A stretch of DNA of 64,000 nucleotides from NCBI RefSeq assembly GCF_006517235.1, contig NZ_CP041188.1, forward strand, positions 1,984,001 through 2,048,000, given 5' to 3'. The position numbers and the translations under genes were made by a program. Positions 44,379 through 54,495 of this stretch are shown in pieces; positions within the stretch are counted from its first letter, which is position 1; every line of letters begins with the position of its first letter. Source of the DNA: Pseudarthrobacter sp. NIBRBAC000502772 (lineage in GTDB: Bacteria > Actinomycetota > Actinomycetes > Actinomycetales > Micrococcaceae). The notes below the pieces were generated by a model. The model saw only the letters and a list, made by a program, of their open reading frames with translations, did no database searches and had not been told where the DNA came from.

Positions 44379-45163
44379 GACCGTACCGTCCTTTCGGGGG
44401 AACCGCTGGGCACTTCGGCGGTGTCCTGGATGATGTGCAGGAAAGCCTTCTCCAGATCGGCACTGTGCCCGCGCCGGCTCAATTCCCCCGGCGTTAGCTG
44501 CGCCAGGAGCTTTCCTTCCCGCAGCAGGAGGAGTGATCCGCAATGGCTGGCTTCCTCCATCACATGGCTGGAAACCAGCAGGGTGGTCCCGGACTCGGCC
44601 ATGGACCGGAAGCGGTCCCACAGGTCAGCCCGGAGCACCGGATCAAGGCCCACGGTTGGCTCATCCAGGACCAGCAGGCTGGGGCGAGCCACCAGGGCAC
44701 AGGCCAGCGACACCCGGCTCAGCTCTCCGCCGGAGAGGTCACCGGTTTTCTGCCTCGCCTGCGGTTCAAGCCCGACGGCGGCGATCGCCTCCGCGGCCTC
44801 GGCGCGGCCCTTGCGGTGCATGGCGCCGAAGTAACGGACGTTGGCTTCGACCGTGAGGTCCGGATACACGCTGGGGGACTGGGTCACGTAACCCACCCGG
44901 TGTCGCAGGTCAGGGTGCCCGGCGGGCAGCCCCAGCACTTGGACCGAACCGGACGTGAGCACCTGGACGCCCATGATGGCCCGCATGAGCGTAGTCTTGC
45001 CGCTGCCGGACGGGCCCAGCAACCCGGTGATCTCGCCGGCCTGGATGGCAAAGTCCAAGCCGCGCAGGACGGGAACCTTTCCCCGTGTGACGTGCAGGGC
45101 AGTGGCGGCCACAGCGATGCTGGCTTCCGCGACGGCCGGGGCGGTAGCTGCTGAATGGGACAT
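44375..45163 (-). CDS. ABC transporter ATP-binding protein
   Basis: A 262-residue ATPase of the DrrA/CcmA type. Walker A GPSGSGKTT (about 51-59), signature LSGGELSR, Walker B LLVLDEPTVGLDP and switch His in LLVSSHVME are all intact. The last 30 residues extend beyond the usual domain. The open frame starts at 45202, but ATG 45163 has GGAGG at good spacing and 45202 lies inside the operator palindrome. It drives the adjacent permease, probably as an exporter induced by a ligand of the TetR protein. Confidence 0.92.
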   Translation of the reverse strand: MSHSAATAPAVAEASIAVAATALHVTRGKVPVLRGLDFAIQAGEITGLLGPSGSGKTTLMRAIMGVQVLTSGSVQVLGLPAGHPDLRHRVGYVTQSPSVYPDLTVEANVRYFGAMHRKGRAEAAEAIAAVGLEPQARQKTGDLSGGELSRVSLACALVARPSLLVLDEPTVGLDPVLRADLWDRFRSMAESGTTLLVSSHVMEEASHCGSLLLLREGKLLAQLTPGELSRRGHSADLEKAFLHIIQDTAEVPSGSPERTVRS

Positions 45164-45190
45164 TAATGCCTCCGAATGCTGGGAGTCCGC

Positions 45191-45220
45191 GTTTGAATTC
45201 ACCAGGTGATGAATTCAAAC
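45191..45220. promoter_or_regulatory. Operator palindrome of the ABC-TetR operon
   Basis: GTTTGAATTCA (45191-45201) and TGAATTCAAAC (45210-45220) form a perfect 11-bp inverted repeat around 8 bases. It lies 28 bases before the ABC ATPase start, covering the likely promoter. Size and symmetry fit a TetR dimer or pair of dimers. Confidence 0.8.
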
Positions 45221-45624
45221 TAGACCTGCCAAAGGCGGCCGTCAATTACTTCGAATGGAAAAACCCTTGTGGATGTGTCGGCTATCACATATGTTCGATC
45301 TAGCTGCGCTGGAGTGGGTGGGCGGTCTCACCAGTCCTCACCAGTACCTAGGCGTCAACGGCCATGGAGCCACGTCCGCATGTAATGACCAGCCGTTTAC
45401 GGCCAGGGGCTTTGCATGCAGGGCGTGGCTCTATTGCGTTCCGCCCCGTCCAGCCCCCAGCAAGGCCCCGCATCCGGGTCCGCGCCTGTCTCAGGCCCGG
45501 CTTACTCTGGCCCGGCTCAGGTTCCGCCGCCGGGCCGGGCGTGGATTTGCCGGTAGATTAGTACCCAGAAGAATTGCCCTGTCCTGCATTTCCAGCAGCT
45601 AGTCCCAGAAACGGATACCCACCC
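45221..45624. other. Intergenic region before proS, no gene
   Basis: About 400 bases without a convincing gene; the open frame at 45255-45602 has no ribosome site and no family resemblance. TGTG-T-CGGCTA-TCACA (45274-45289) is one mismatch from a CRP/GlxR site. No T-box features (specifier stem or TGGNCCG-like bulge) are seen before proS. Confidence 0.5.
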
Positions 45625-47433
45625 TTGGTCACAAGAATGTCCCAGCTTTTCCTGCGCACCTTGCGTGAAGATCCCGCCGATGCCGAGGTGGCCAGCCACC
45701 GGCTCCTGATCCGGGCGGGGTACATCCGCCGGGCCGCGCCGGGTATCTACACCTGGCTGCCGCTGGGCCTCAGTGTGCTGCGCAAGGTGGAGCAGGTCAT
45801 CCGCGAGGAAATGGCGGCCATCGGCGCCCAGGAAGTCCACTTCCCGGCGCTGCTGCCCAAGGAACCCTACGAGGCCACCAACCGCTGGACGGAATACGGC
45901 GAGGGCATCTTCCGGCTCAAGGACCGCAAGGGCAACGACTACCTGCTTGCACCCACGCATGAGGAAATGTTTGCCCTGCTGGTCAAGGACCTGTACTCGT
46001 CCTACAAGGACCTGCCGCTGAGCATTTACCAGATCCAGAACAAATACCGCGACGAAGCACGCCCCCGGGCAGGCTTGATCCGTGGCCGCGAATTCATCAT
46101 GAAGGACTCCTACTCCTTCGACGTGGACGACGCCGGCCTGGACGCCAGTTACGCCGCCCACCGCGTCGCCTACCTCAAGATTTTCGAGCGCCTGGGCCTG
46201 GAAGTTGTTCCCGTTGCGGCCACCGCCGGTGCGATGGGCGGGTCCAAGAGCGAGGAATTCCTGCACCCCACCGAGATCGGTGAGGACACTTTTGTGCGCT
46301 CCGCCGGAGGGTACGCAGCCAACGTTGAAGCCGTCACCACGGTGGTTCCCGCGGACATCGACTTCAGCAACGCCCCTGCCGCGGAGGTCCGCGACACCCC
46401 GGACACCCCCACCATCGATACGCTCGTGGAGGCTGCCAACCAGCTCGCTCCGCGGACAGAGGCCGACGGCGGCGCCTGGACCGCCGCTGACACGCTCAAG
46501 AACGTCGTCCTCGCCGTGACGCTGCCCACCGGGGAGCGCCAGCTCGTCGTCATCGGTCTCCCCGGCGACCGCGGCGTTGACCTCAAGCGCGTCGAAGCCA
46601 ACATCGGGTCCTTCCTGCCGATTGCCGGCGAAATCACCCTCGAAGCCGCCAACGACGACGACCTCAAGAAGCAGCCCCTGATCGTCAAGGGCTATCTCGG
46701 CCCCGGTATGTCCCTGGACGCGCCGCTGCTGGGCACCGAGGGCTCGTCCAAGCTCCTCTACCTGGTGGATCCCCGCGTCGTCAGCGGCTCCGCCTGGGTC
46801 ACCGGCGCCAACGAGGCCGGAAAGCACGTCTTCGGCCTCGTCGCCGGACGCGACTTCGCCTGGGACGGCGTCATCGAGTGCACCGACGTGCGCGCCGGCG
46901 ACGAAGCTCCGGACGGTTCCGGTCCGCTCGAGACCGCCCGCGGCATCGAAATGGGCCACATCTTCCAGCTGGGCCGGAAGTACGCCGCGGCCCTGGACCT
47001 GAAGGTCCTGGACCAGAACGGCAAGCAGGTGGTGGTCACCATGGGCTCTTACGGTGTCGGTGTCACGCGCGCTGTCGCGGCGTTGGCCGAATCCAACCAC
47101 GATGCCAAAGGCCTGATATGGCCCCGCGCCGTCGCCCCGGCAGATGTCCACGTGGTGGCCGTCGGCCGCGGCGAGGAAATCTTTGCCGCCGCCGAGCAGC
47201 TGGCCCTGGAACTTGAGGCCGCAGGCCTGGACGTCATCTATGACGACCGGCCCAAGGTCTCGCCCGGCGTAAAGTTCGGCGACGCGGAACTCGTCGGCGT
47301 CCCCACCATCCTGGCCGTCGGCCGCGGCCTGGTGGACGGCGTTGTGGAAATCAAGGACCGCCGCACTGGCGAAGCCGAGAACGTGGCCGTGGACAAGGCC
47401 GTTGACTATGTGGTCAACGCCGTCCGCAGCTGA
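45625..47433 (+). CDS. proS: Prolyl-tRNA synthetase
   Basis: A 602-residue class II synthetase of the bacterial type with an inserted editing (YbaK-like INS) domain at about 225-390. It charges tRNA-Pro. Motif 2/3-like [20 protein letters not shown] and [13 protein letters not shown] are clear, followed by the anticodon-binding domain. The start is put at TTG 45625, giving M-V-T-R-M-S, because the M. tuberculosis enzyme begins M-I-T-R-M-S. ATG 45637 would remove four residues. No strong ribosome site supports either. Confidence 0.95.
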   Translation: MVTRMSQLFLRTLREDPADAEVASHRLLIRAGYIRRAAPGIYTWLPLGLSVLRKVEQVIREEMAAIGAQEVHFPALLPKEPYEATNRWTEYGEGIFRLKDRKGNDYLLAPTHEEMFALLVKDLYSSYKDLPLSIYQIQNKYRDEARPRAGLIRGREFIMKDSYSFDVDDAGLDASYAAHRVAYLKIFERLGLEVVPVAATAGAMGGSKSEEFLHPTEIGEDTFVRSAGGYAANVEAVTTVVPADIDFSNAPAAEVRDTPDTPTIDTLVEAANQLAPRTEADGGAWTAADTLKNVVLAVTLPTGERQLVVIGLPGDRGVDLKRVEANIGSFLPIAGEITLEAANDDDLKKQPLIVKGYLGPGMSLDAPLLGTEGSSKLLYLVDPRVVSGSAWVTGANEAGKHVFGLVAGRDFAWDGVIECTDVRAGDEAPDGSGPLETARGIEMGHIFQLGRKYAAALDLKVLDQNGKQVVVTMGSYGVGVTRAVAALAESNHDAKGLIWPRAVAPADVHVVAVGRGEEIFAAAEQLALELEAAGLDVIYDDRPKVSPGVKFGDAELVGVPTILAVGRGLVDGVVEIKDRRTGEAENVAVDKAVDYVVNAVRS

Positions 47434-47442
47434 CCTGCGGAG

Positions 47443-48237
47443 TTGATTTCCGGGTTCGAGTCGATCCAGCTCACCACAATCATCCTGATTGTGGTGGCTG
47501 GATTTGCTGCCGGCTGGGTGGACGCCGTGGTGGGTGGCGGCGGTCTGCTCCAGCTGCCGGCCATGCTGCTGGTACCCGGGATTACGCCGGTCCAGGCCTT
47601 GGCCACCAACAAGATGGGGTCAATTTTCGGCACCGCCACGAGTGCGGTGACGTACTACGGGCGGGTGAAACCGGACCTTCGGACAGCCGTGCCCATGGCG
47701 GTGATCGCCCTTGCCGGCAGCTTCGCCGGAGCGGTGCTCGCCGCCACGCTGCCGGCGAGTGTCTTCAAGCCGATCATCGTGGTCGCGCTGGTAGTCGTGG
47801 CGCTTTTTACGGTGCTGAAGCCCAACGTCGGTGACCTCACCGTGCTGCGGCATGATGGCCGCACGCACTACGTGGTGGCGTGCATGATCGGTGCCGTGAT
47901 CGGCTTCTATGACGGCCTGATTGGTCCGGGCACCGGTTCCTTCCTCATCATCGCGCTCGTCTCGGCGATGGGCTATGCCTTCCTCGAGGCCAGCGCCAAG
48001 GCCAAGATCGTGAACATGGCCACCAACGCAGGCGCCCTGTTCTTCTTCCTGCCCCACGGGTCAATCCTGTGGGGTGTCGGTCTGCTGCTGGGCCTGGCTA
48101 ACATGGCCGGCGGCTACCTGGGCGCACGGACTGCGGTGAAGCAGGGCAGCCGCTTCATCCGCGTTGTATTCCTGCTGGTGGTGGGCGCGCTTATCATCAA
48201 ACTCGGCATCGACGTCTGGCAGGAAAACCTAGCCTGA
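47443..48237 (+). CDS. TauE/SafE-family membrane transporter
   Basis: A 264-residue protein with about eight TM helices. FAAGWVDAVVGGGGLLQLPAML near the N-terminus and GAVIGFYDGLIGPGTGSFLI in the second half are the two TauE repeat signatures, of the YfcA subgroup. Likely an anion transporter of unknown substrate. The start is TTG 47443, only 9 bases after proS, with GCGGAG before it, so it is probably co-transcribed with proS. Confidence 0.82.
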   Translation: MISGFESIQLTTIILIVVAGFAAGWVDAVVGGGGLLQLPAMLLVPGITPVQALATNKMGSIFGTATSAVTYYGRVKPDLRTAVPMAVIALAGSFAGAVLAATLPASVFKPIIVVALVVVALFTVLKPNVGDLTVLRHDGRTHYVVACMIGAVIGFYDGLIGPGTGSFLIIALVSAMGYAFLEASAKAKIVNMATNAGALFFFLPHGSILWGVGLLLGLANMAGGYLGARTAVKQGSRFIRVVFLLVVGALIIKLGIDVWQENLA

Positions 48238-48290
48238 CAGGGTAGTCGAAACCCTCGCAGCCGCTATCCGGCCGGGCGTACCATGCAGGT

Positions 48291-49689
48291 ATGTCCGCAG
48301 GCGGGGAACCCTATTCGGAAGCATTGTCAGTCGCGGCCCGTCGCGCCGCCGAGTGGCTGGCCAGCCTGCCGGACAGGCACGTCGGGCCCGCCCAAAGTGC
48401 CCACGATCTCGCGGCTGACTTCGGCGGACCCCTTCCCGAGCAGGGCACGCCTGCCGCAGCTGTGGTTGAGTACCTGGCGGACAAGGCCGAACCGGGGCTG
48501 ATGGCCATGCCCTCCGGGCGCTTTTTCGGCTGGGTGATCGGCGGGACCCTGCCTGCCGCCCTTGCCGCGGACTGGCTGGTCAGCGCCTGGGACCAGAACT
48601 CGGGCCTGCGTTACGCCACCCCCGCCATAGCCGCCATCGAAGAAGGGGCCGGCCACTGGCTGCTGGACCTTCTCGGGCTGCCGGCGGAATCCGACGTCGG
48701 CTTCACCACAGGTGCCACCATGGCCAACTTCACCGGGCTGGCCGCTGCCCGGTGGAGGTTGCTGGCCGATGCCGGCTGGGACCTCGACGGCGAGGGCCTG
48801 GCAGGCGCCCCGCGGATCAGGGTGCTTTGTGGGCCAGGAGCGCCACGAGACCATTGACCTGGGCCTGCGGTACCTCGGCCTCGGCCGGCCCGTGGCGGTC
48901 CCCGCAGATGCCCAAGGCAGGCTCTTGGCGGTGGAGCTGGACCGGCTGCTGTCGGAAGGGTCCGGGCCCGCGCTGGTCTGTCTCCAGGCCGGCAATCTCC
49001 ACTCCGGAGCCTTCGACCCCTTCGACGCGGCCATCGAGGTTGCCCGGCGGCACGGTGCTTGGGTGCACGTGGACGGCGCGTTCGGGCTGTGGGCCGCGGC
49101 CGTGCCGGAATTCGCGGACCTCACTCGCGGCATGGCCCTGGCCGATTCGTGGGGGACCGACGCCCACAAGACCCTCAACGTCCCGTACGACTGCGGTATC
49201 GCCATCGTCAGGGATTCGGCAGCGCTGCGCAGCGCCATGGGATTGCAGCACACCAGCTACCTGATCCACGACGTCGAGGGTCCGGGCGACCCGTTCGAAA
49301 AAGCGCCGGAGCTGTCCCGCCGCGGCCGCGGAGTACCGGTGTGGGCCGCCCTCCGCTCCCTGGGCCGGGACGGCGTGGCAGCCCAGGTCCGCGGGCTCGC
49401 CGACGCCGCTTCGCAGATCGGCAGCCGCCTGGCCGACGTGGACGGTGTCGAGGTGCTCAACACCGTGGACTACACGCAGGTTTCGCTCGCGTTCGGGGAC
49501 GACGCCACCACGCGCGCCGTGACAGCCCGGGTGATCGAGGACGGCAAGGTCTGGATGTCGGGTTCACGCTGGCAGGGCAGGGATGTCCTGCGCGTCTCGG
49601 TCAGCAACTGGAGCACTGACGCGGACGACGTCGGCACTGCCGTCGAGGCGGTCAGCTCGGCTTTGTCGGCTGTGAAGGCAGCGGGCTGA
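48291..49689 (+). pseudogene. PLP-dependent decarboxylase (group II, AADC/glutamate-type) with a one-base frameshift
   Basis: The first frame (48291-48857) gives about 180 residues: MPSGRFFGWVIGGTLPAA, TPAIAAIEEGAGHWLLDLLG and GFTTGATMANFTGLAAARW, the N-terminal half of group II decarboxylases. At CTTT (48825-48828) the frame breaks. The continuation GQERHETIDLGLRYLGLG ... HVDGAFGLWAAA ... DSWGTDAHKTLNVPYDCG (PLP Lys in HK) is in the next frame to 49689. Removing one T gives a full enzyme of about 465 residues. Either a pseudogene or a sequence error. Confidence 0.82.
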
Positions 49690-49748
49690 CCACCCTGGGA
49701 TACAGTCCAGCCTGTGAGGCACTATCCAGCCAGGGAGGCCACCGTCGC

Positions 49749-50780
49749 TCAGCTGTCGCTCTGCCCCGGCTCAGGCAGGGCGTGCGCCGAGGGGAGACCA
49801 TCGAGGGTCCGCCCGGCAAGGGTGCTAGCCACCCAGAGTGACCGGGCCAGATCTCCCTGGTGGCGCGGCAAGGACGCGTAGCAGAGGGCGTTCTCCACTT
49901 CGCGTGCCACGGCCCACTGGCGCGCAGCTTCGGCGTCGAGGCCGGCCGCGGCGCTGAAGTCCTGGCACCGCCGCCTCAATCCTCCGGCCGGATCGCTCCC
50001 GGGCAGGTCGCCGAGGCGGTTCCACAGCAGCGGTGCCACCGCGAACTCCGGTTCGCCGATCATGGGCTGCGGGTCGATGGCGACGAAGGCTTCCCCGGGC
50101 AGCCCTCCGCTGATGGTGTGGGGCCGGGCCAGGATGTTCAGGAAATGCAGGTCCGTATGGACCAGGACATCGCGGCCCGAGCGGCGGCCAACGGCGCCGC
50201 GGGTCTGGCAGACTTCCAGGGCCGCCTCCAGTAGCCAGCGCGGGAACGGGCGGCCCTGCTGTTCCCAGTCGGCGGGCAGGTCATCGCTCCATTGTTCGGC
50301 CCGCCCGGCGATGTGATCGAACTCCTGCCACTGCGGCCGGCCGTCCGGCACCAGGCCCAACTGCCGCACGGTGCCGCCCCACGCCACCGCCGCCTGATCC
50401 AGCGGAAGGGTCTGGAGCGAGGAGTCCGGATTCAGCCGCTCCAGCAGCATGGCGCACGTTCCGGCGTCGGATTCCAACAGCCGGACGGCGCCGGAGCCAC
50501 CCCACAGCGCCAGCGCATGGCGTTCCACCCGTGCCTCATCGTGGGGAAACGCGATTTTGAGCGCCGCAGGAGTCCCGTCCGTCCGGCGGACTGGAACCAC
50601 CACGCCGCCGTGGCCATGCCACGGGAGGGCGCCGGCTTCCAGGTCAACAGCCAGTTCCCAATGCTCCAGCCGCCCCTGCACCAGTCCCGGGAGGGAGGAA
50701 AGCCAGGCCCGTCCCGCGCTGCTGTGGCTGTAACGCCCGCTGAGCGCTGGCGGGATCGGCACGCCAATCTGGACACTCAC
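49749..50780 (-). CDS. APH(6)/streptomycin kinase-like phosphotransferase
   Basis: A 343-residue kinase-fold protein. The catalytic loop VHTDLHFLNIL (about 225-235) and AIDPQPMIGEPEFAVAPLLWN (DFG-equivalent region) are the signature of the aminoglycoside/hydroxyurea kinase family. Chromosomal members are often house-keeping small-molecule kinases rather than resistance genes, so a resistance phenotype is not implied. GTG at 50780 overlaps the VIT gene stop (GTGA). Confidence 0.8.
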   Translation of the reverse strand: MSVQIGVPIPPALSGRYSHSSAGRAWLSSLPGLVQGRLEHWELAVDLEAGALPWHGHGGVVVPVRRTDGTPAALKIAFPHDEARVERHALALWGGSGAVRLLESDAGTCAMLLERLNPDSSLQTLPLDQAAVAWGGTVRQLGLVPDGRPQWQEFDHIAGRAEQWSDDLPADWEQQGRPFPRWLLEAALEVCQTRGAVGRRSGRDVLVHTDLHFLNILARPHTISGGLPGEAFVAIDPQPMIGEPEFAVAPLLWNRLGDLPGSDPAGGLRRRCQDFSAAAGLDAEAARQWAVAREVENALCYASLPRHQGDLARSLWVASTLAGRTLDGLPSAHALPEPGQSDS

Positions 50781-51505
50781 AGGACGCCGCTTGCGCCAAG
50801 CAGGTTGCCGATCGAGAACGTGGCAGCCAAGGCCAAAGCCCCGCCCACGACCACCCTGGCGGCGGCCCGCAGCTTCGAACCGCCACCGATCCAGGCGCCC
50901 AGCGCCCCGGTGGCAGCGAGGGCCGCCAGCACGGCCGCGAACGTCAGGGGGACCCGGATGTTCTCCGGTGGCAGCAGGATGGCGGCCATCGGCAGGATGG
51001 CGCCGATGACGAATGCAGTCGCCGAAGCAATGGCGGCGTGCCACGGACTGACGATGTCTGTCTCGTCGATGTTCAGTTCGGCAGAGAGGTGCGCGCCCAG
51101 GGCGTCGTGGGCCGTCAGCTCCCGGGCCACGGCGCGGGCTGTGTCCAGGCTCAGGCCCTTGCCCTGGTATATCGCGGTGAGTTCCTCCAGCTCTTCCTCA
51201 GGCTGGTCCTGCAGTTCCAGGCGTTCCTTTTCGATCAGGGCCTGCTGGCTGTCCTTCTGGCTGCTAACGGATACGTATTCGCCCAGGGCCATGGATACTG
51301 CCCCACCCACCAGGCCGGCCATGCCGGCGACGAGGATCGGTCCGGACTGCGTGGTGACTCCCGCAACGCCCACCACGATTGCGGCGACCGAGACGATGCC
51401 GTCATTGGCACCGAGCACGCCGGCTCGCAGCCAGTTCAGACGCTGCGCGACGTCGTTCTGGTGTGGCTCATTCTCATGAAGGGCGGGGGCGCTGGCACTG
51501 TCCAT
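50777..51505 (-). CDS. VIT1/CCC1-family iron/manganese transporter
   Basis: A 242-residue membrane protein with five TM helices. The first helix region LNWLRAGVLGANDGIVSVAAIVVGVAGV and SMALGEYVSVSSQKD are family signatures. The cytoplasmic loop between helices 2 and 3 (about 85-145) is Glu/Gln-rich with EKERLELQDQPEEELEEL, the metal-binding domain of VIT proteins. It likely removes Fe(II) or Mn(II) from the cytoplasm. A ferritin-like DUF4439 gene lies upstream on the same strand. Confidence 0.9.
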   Translation of the reverse strand: MDSASAPALHENEPHQNDVAQRLNWLRAGVLGANDGIVSVAAIVVGVAGVTTQSGPILVAGMAGLVGGAVSMALGEYVSVSSQKDSQQALIEKERLELQDQPEEELEELTAIYQGKGLSLDTARAVARELTAHDALGAHLSAELNIDETDIVSPWHAAIASATAFVIGAILPMAAILLPPENIRVPLTFAAVLAALAATGALGAWIGGGSKLRAAARVVVGGALALAATFSIGNLLGASGVL

Positions 51506-51556
51506 GCCTCCAGCAAAGCATTAGTGCCTGCGCCTGGCCAGTGTGCCGTGCCTTGG

Positions 51557-52735
51557 CTACGAATTGCCGGGAGTGCTGGTTGTGGAAGTCTGCGGAGTTG
51601 ATACAGGCTCCGGCAGGTGCGGCAGGAGTGCTTCGTCCAGGACCAAGCCGGGGACCGGGCCTGGCGACGCACGCCAATGGACGGTCCGCCGGGCCGCCGA
51701 CTGAAGTGCCGAGAGTGCCCATACGCGTTCGCGCCCCGCGCTGAGCGCCACCACGTCGCCGAACACCGGAAGGGTCCCCGCCTCCAGGGTTCCCAGCCCA
51801 TCTGCAGGGTCGGCCAGGAACGCCTGGCTCAGGACATAGCCGGGCTGCCTCGGAGGTACCGTGGCGCAGCGGGACCTGCCCATGGCCTCCGCTTCGCCCC
51901 GGAGGACGCCGTGCTGGGCCAGGAAGGTCGACGCCGGAGCAGCGGACCCGGAGTCAAGCCTGGTCAGCGCGGCCTGGTACGCGTAGACCAGTTCCAGCTC
52001 TCCCTGCACGGCCGAGGCCAAGGCTGAGCCAAGTTCCACGCCAGTGCCGGCGGCGGGGTCAGCTGCTTCGCTGGCACAACCGGCGGCTACTGAGGCCGAA
52101 ACAGGCAGGGTGGGCGCCGGCGATGCGGGCGAGGAGGGGTCGGAACCCGGGAGTGCAGCCAACGCGATCCCGGTCGCCGAGGCCAGGTCCTCTGCAGCCA
52201 GAAGCTGCGCAGTACCGGTGCCGGCGAGAAGGCGGGCCATGCCGCCGTCGGCCGTTTCAGCGTCCCGGAGCCGCCGTGCCCCGCTTGCGTGGAGGGCAGC
52301 GGCGAAGTTCGCGGTGGTGGACGGCCGGGTGACGGTGGCCAGCGCCGTGAACGGGGCAGGGACGGGGGCAGTAGCCGCACGGTCCAGGGCAGGATCGCCG
52401 GCCGCATCAGCCGGCAGCATCAACGCGCGGGCCTGGACAGTCAGCAAAGTCACAATCCGGGCCAGGGCGGCCGCTTGTGGGGCCGGCGCAGTGGCGCCGG
52501 CAGTGACTTCGAGGTCCAGGCCAGCGGCCCTGAGGGTCAGGGAATCCGCGAACGCGGATGCCCTTGCCTGCTCGGAAAACGGCGGCGCCGCAGGCGGGGA
52601 CGGTTCACGGGGGATGAGCACCAATCCGAGGCTCACCACCAGAAGGGCGGCCAGCGCAAAAACGGCGTACTGGAAATAACGCCTTCGGCGGCCGGATTCC
52701 TGCGTGTCGTCTTTCACAACAGACCATGTTCTCAC
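51557..52735 (-). CDS. DUF4439 (ferritin-like) domain protein, membrane-anchored
   Basis: A 392-residue protein with a cytoplasmic basic N-terminus (RRRRYF) and one TM helix (about 23-43), then an Ala/Pro-rich extracytoplasmic region. The C-terminal 130 residues (VQGELELVYAYQAALTRLD ... LAQHGVLRGEAEAM) hold spaced E, Y and H residues typical of DUF4439 four-helix domains. The gene stands back to back with rimP, as in mycobacteria. Start GTG 52735; GTG 52717 is also possible. Function unknown. Confidence 0.75.
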   Translation of the reverse strand: MRTWSVVKDDTQESGRRRRYFQYAVFALAALLVVSLGLVLIPREPSPPAAPPFSEQARASAFADSLTLRAAGLDLEVTAGATAPAPQAAALARIVTLLTVQARALMLPADAAGDPALDRAATAPVPAPFTALATVTRPSTTANFAAALHASGARRLRDAETADGGMARLLAGTGTAQLLAAEDLASATGIALAALPGSDPSSPASPAPTLPVSASVAAGCASEAADPAAGTGVELGSALASAVQGELELVYAYQAALTRLDSGSAAPASTFLAQHGVLRGEAEAMGRSRCATVPPRQPGYVLSQAFLADPADGLGTLEAGTLPVFGDVVALSAGRERVWALSALQSAARRTVHWRASPGPVPGLVLDEALLPHLPEPVSTPQTSTTSTPGNS

Positions 52736-52823
52736 GCCTCATGCGGATCTTCGTGCACCACTGTGGCCGGAAAATCGTTAGGCTAGTAGTCACAACATCA
52801 TCTATTGGAAGGCGGCCGGCATC

Positions 52824-53438
52824 GTGAGTAATGCAGAAGCCACGACTTCATCAGACGCTACCGGAACGGGTACCGCTGTTGCTGCGCCCGCCAACAATCC
52901 CGAAGCCGTCAGGCTCCGGGCGCTGTTGGAACCGGCGGTCCAGGCCAACCGCCTGTACCTCGAGGACGTATCCATCCTGGCCGGTTCACACCGCGTAGTC
53001 CACGTGGTGGTTGACCTGCCGCAGGAGGAAACCGGCGGCGTAAACCTCGATGTCATCGCGGACATCTCCAGGGTCCTCTCCGACGTCCTGGACAATGATC
53101 CCGCAGACGACGGGCGCCCCTACGACCTCGAGGTTTCCTCCCCAGGCGTCGCGCGTCCCCTCACCGAGGTCCGGCACTGGCACCGCGCCCGGGGCCGGAT
53201 GGTCAAGGTCAACGTCATCCAGGGCGAAAACGTCACCGGCAGGGTCCAGTCCGTGGACGATTCCGGCGTCACTATCATCCCGGAGATCGCCGTCAAGAAG
53301 GGCATGAAGCCCAAGCAGGGCGAGCCCCAGATTCTTCCTTTCGACAGGATCCGTAACGGAAAAGTCGAGATCGAATTCAGCCACCTCGAAGAAGCTGGTC
53401 TGGAACCTGAGCACAATGGACCTTCTGAGGAGGCCTGA
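52824..53438 (+). CDS. rimP: Ribosome maturation factor RimP
   Basis: A 204-residue factor needed for 30S assembly. The core has [54 protein letters not shown] (about 105-127) and the SH3-like C-terminal domain. An N-terminal 25-residue Thr/Ala-rich stretch and a polar tail extend the usual protein. GTG start after GGAAGG. Its stop overlaps the nusA ATG. Confidence 0.96.
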   Translation: MSNAEATTSSDATGTGTAVAAPANNPEAVRLRALLEPAVQANRLYLEDVSILAGSHRVVHVVVDLPQEETGGVNLDVIADISRVLSDVLDNDPADDGRPYDLEVSSPGVARPLTEVRHWHRARGRMVKVNVIQGENVTGRVQSVDDSGVTIIPEIAVKKGMKPKQGEPQILPFDRIRNGKVEIEFSHLEEAGLEPEHNGPSEEA

Positions 53439-54418
53439 TGGATATTGACATGAGCGCGCTGAGACTACTGGAGCGTGAGCGCGAAATTCCGCTGGACCTC
53501 CTGATCCCCACCATCGAGCAGGCGCTCCTGGTGGCGTACCACAAATCGCCCGGCGCCTTCGAGAAGGCCCGGGCCGAGCTGGACCGCAAGAGCGGCCACG
53601 TAACCATCTGGGCAGTGGAGATCGACGACGACGGCGCCCCCATCGGCGAGTTCGAGGACACGCCTGCCGGCTTCGGCCGTATCGCGGCGAGCACCGCACG
53701 CCAGATCATCCTGCAGCGCCTGCGCGACGTCGAGGACGACGCCATCCTGGGCGAGTTCAAGGGCCGCGAGGGTGAACTTGTGGCCGGCCTGATCCAGCAG
53801 GGCAACAACCCGCACATGATCCAGGTCAACCTGGGTTCGGTGGAGGCCCTGCTGCCGCCGCCCGAACAGGTGCCGGGGGAGAAGTACATCCACGGCAACC
53901 GGCTCCGCGCCATCGTTATCGATGTCCACCGCGGCACCAAGGGCCCGTCCGTCACCCTTTCCCGTTCACACCCGGGCCTCGTCCGGAAGCTCTTCGAACT
54001 GGAGGTCCCGGAGATCGCGGACCGCTCGGTGGAGATCGTGGCACTGGCCCGCGAGGCCGGACACCGCACCAAGATCGCGGTCAAGGCCCACACCCAGGGC
54101 ATCAACGCCAAGGGCGCCTGCATCGGCGAAATGGGTTCCCGCGTCCGCGCCGTCATGACGGAACTGAACGACGAAAAAATCGACATCGTCGACTTCAGCG
54201 AGGATCCGGCAACGTTTATTGCCAGTGCACTTTCCCCATCGCGTGTGAATTCGGTCACCATCGTGGACGAGGCCACCCGCTCCGCGCGTGTGGTGGTCCC
54301 GGACTACCAGCTCTCGCTGGCCATCGGCAAAGAGGGCCAGAACGCCCGGCTGGCGGCCAAGCTGACGGGCTGGCGAATCGATATCGTCTCGGACGCTGCC
54401 CCGGCGCGCGAAAGCTAA
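53438..54418 (+). CDS. nusA: Transcription termination/antitermination factor NusA
   Basis: A 326-residue NusA with N-terminal RNAP-binding domain, S1 domain (about 110-180, [22 protein letters not shown]) and two KH domains ([21 protein letters not shown] and [18 protein letters not shown]). It lacks the acidic repeats found in E. coli, as expected for Actinobacteria. ATG overlaps the rimP stop (TGATG). A large GC hairpin follows the stop. Confidence 0.97.
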   Translation: MDIDMSALRLLEREREIPLDLLIPTIEQALLVAYHKSPGAFEKARAELDRKSGHVTIWAVEIDDDGAPIGEFEDTPAGFGRIAASTARQIILQRLRDVEDDAILGEFKGREGELVAGLIQQGNNPHMIQVNLGSVEALLPPPEQVPGEKYIHGNRLRAIVIDVHRGTKGPSVTLSRSHPGLVRKLFELEVPEIADRSVEIVALAREAGHRTKIAVKAHTQGINAKGACIGEMGSRVRAVMTELNDEKIDIVDFSEDPATFIASALSPSRVNSVTIVDEATRSARVVVPDYQLSLAIGKEGQNARLAAKLTGWRIDIVSDAAPARES

Positions 54419-54425
54419 TCCGGTT

Positions 54426-54469
54426 CCGGGGCGGCGGCCGGCGGCGGATGCCTCCGGCCGAAGCCCCGG
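54426..54469 (+). other. GC-rich hairpin after nusA
   Basis: CCGGGGC (54426-54432) pairs with GCCCCGG (54463-54469), enclosing CGGCCGG/CCGGCCG. It lies 8 bases after the nusA stop with only TTT after it. Could reduce read-through from nusA to infB or act as an RNA-processing site. Confidence 0.5.
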
Positions 54470-54495
54470 TTTCGGGCAGAAGTGCCCCGAGGGGC

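Noticed and set aside
45255..45602. 115-codon plus-strand frame before proS
   Set aside because: No ribosome site, no recognisable domain and Arg/Pro-rich like non-coding GC DNA.
45290..45624. T-box riboswitch before proS
   Set aside because: No specifier stem or conserved T-box bulge sequence could be found.
45517..47151. 544-codon minus-strand frame opposite proS
   Set aside because: Shadow of the synthetase gene; composition is Gly/Val/Asp-biased as expected for an antisense frame.
48240..48262. Further REP-family copy (GGTAGTCGAAACCCT)
   Set aside because: Only a partial match to the unit; too short to support.
49749..50780. Acquired streptomycin-resistance gene
   Set aside because: The kinase family fits, but composition and the overlap with the VIT gene suggest a resident gene; resistance is not supported.
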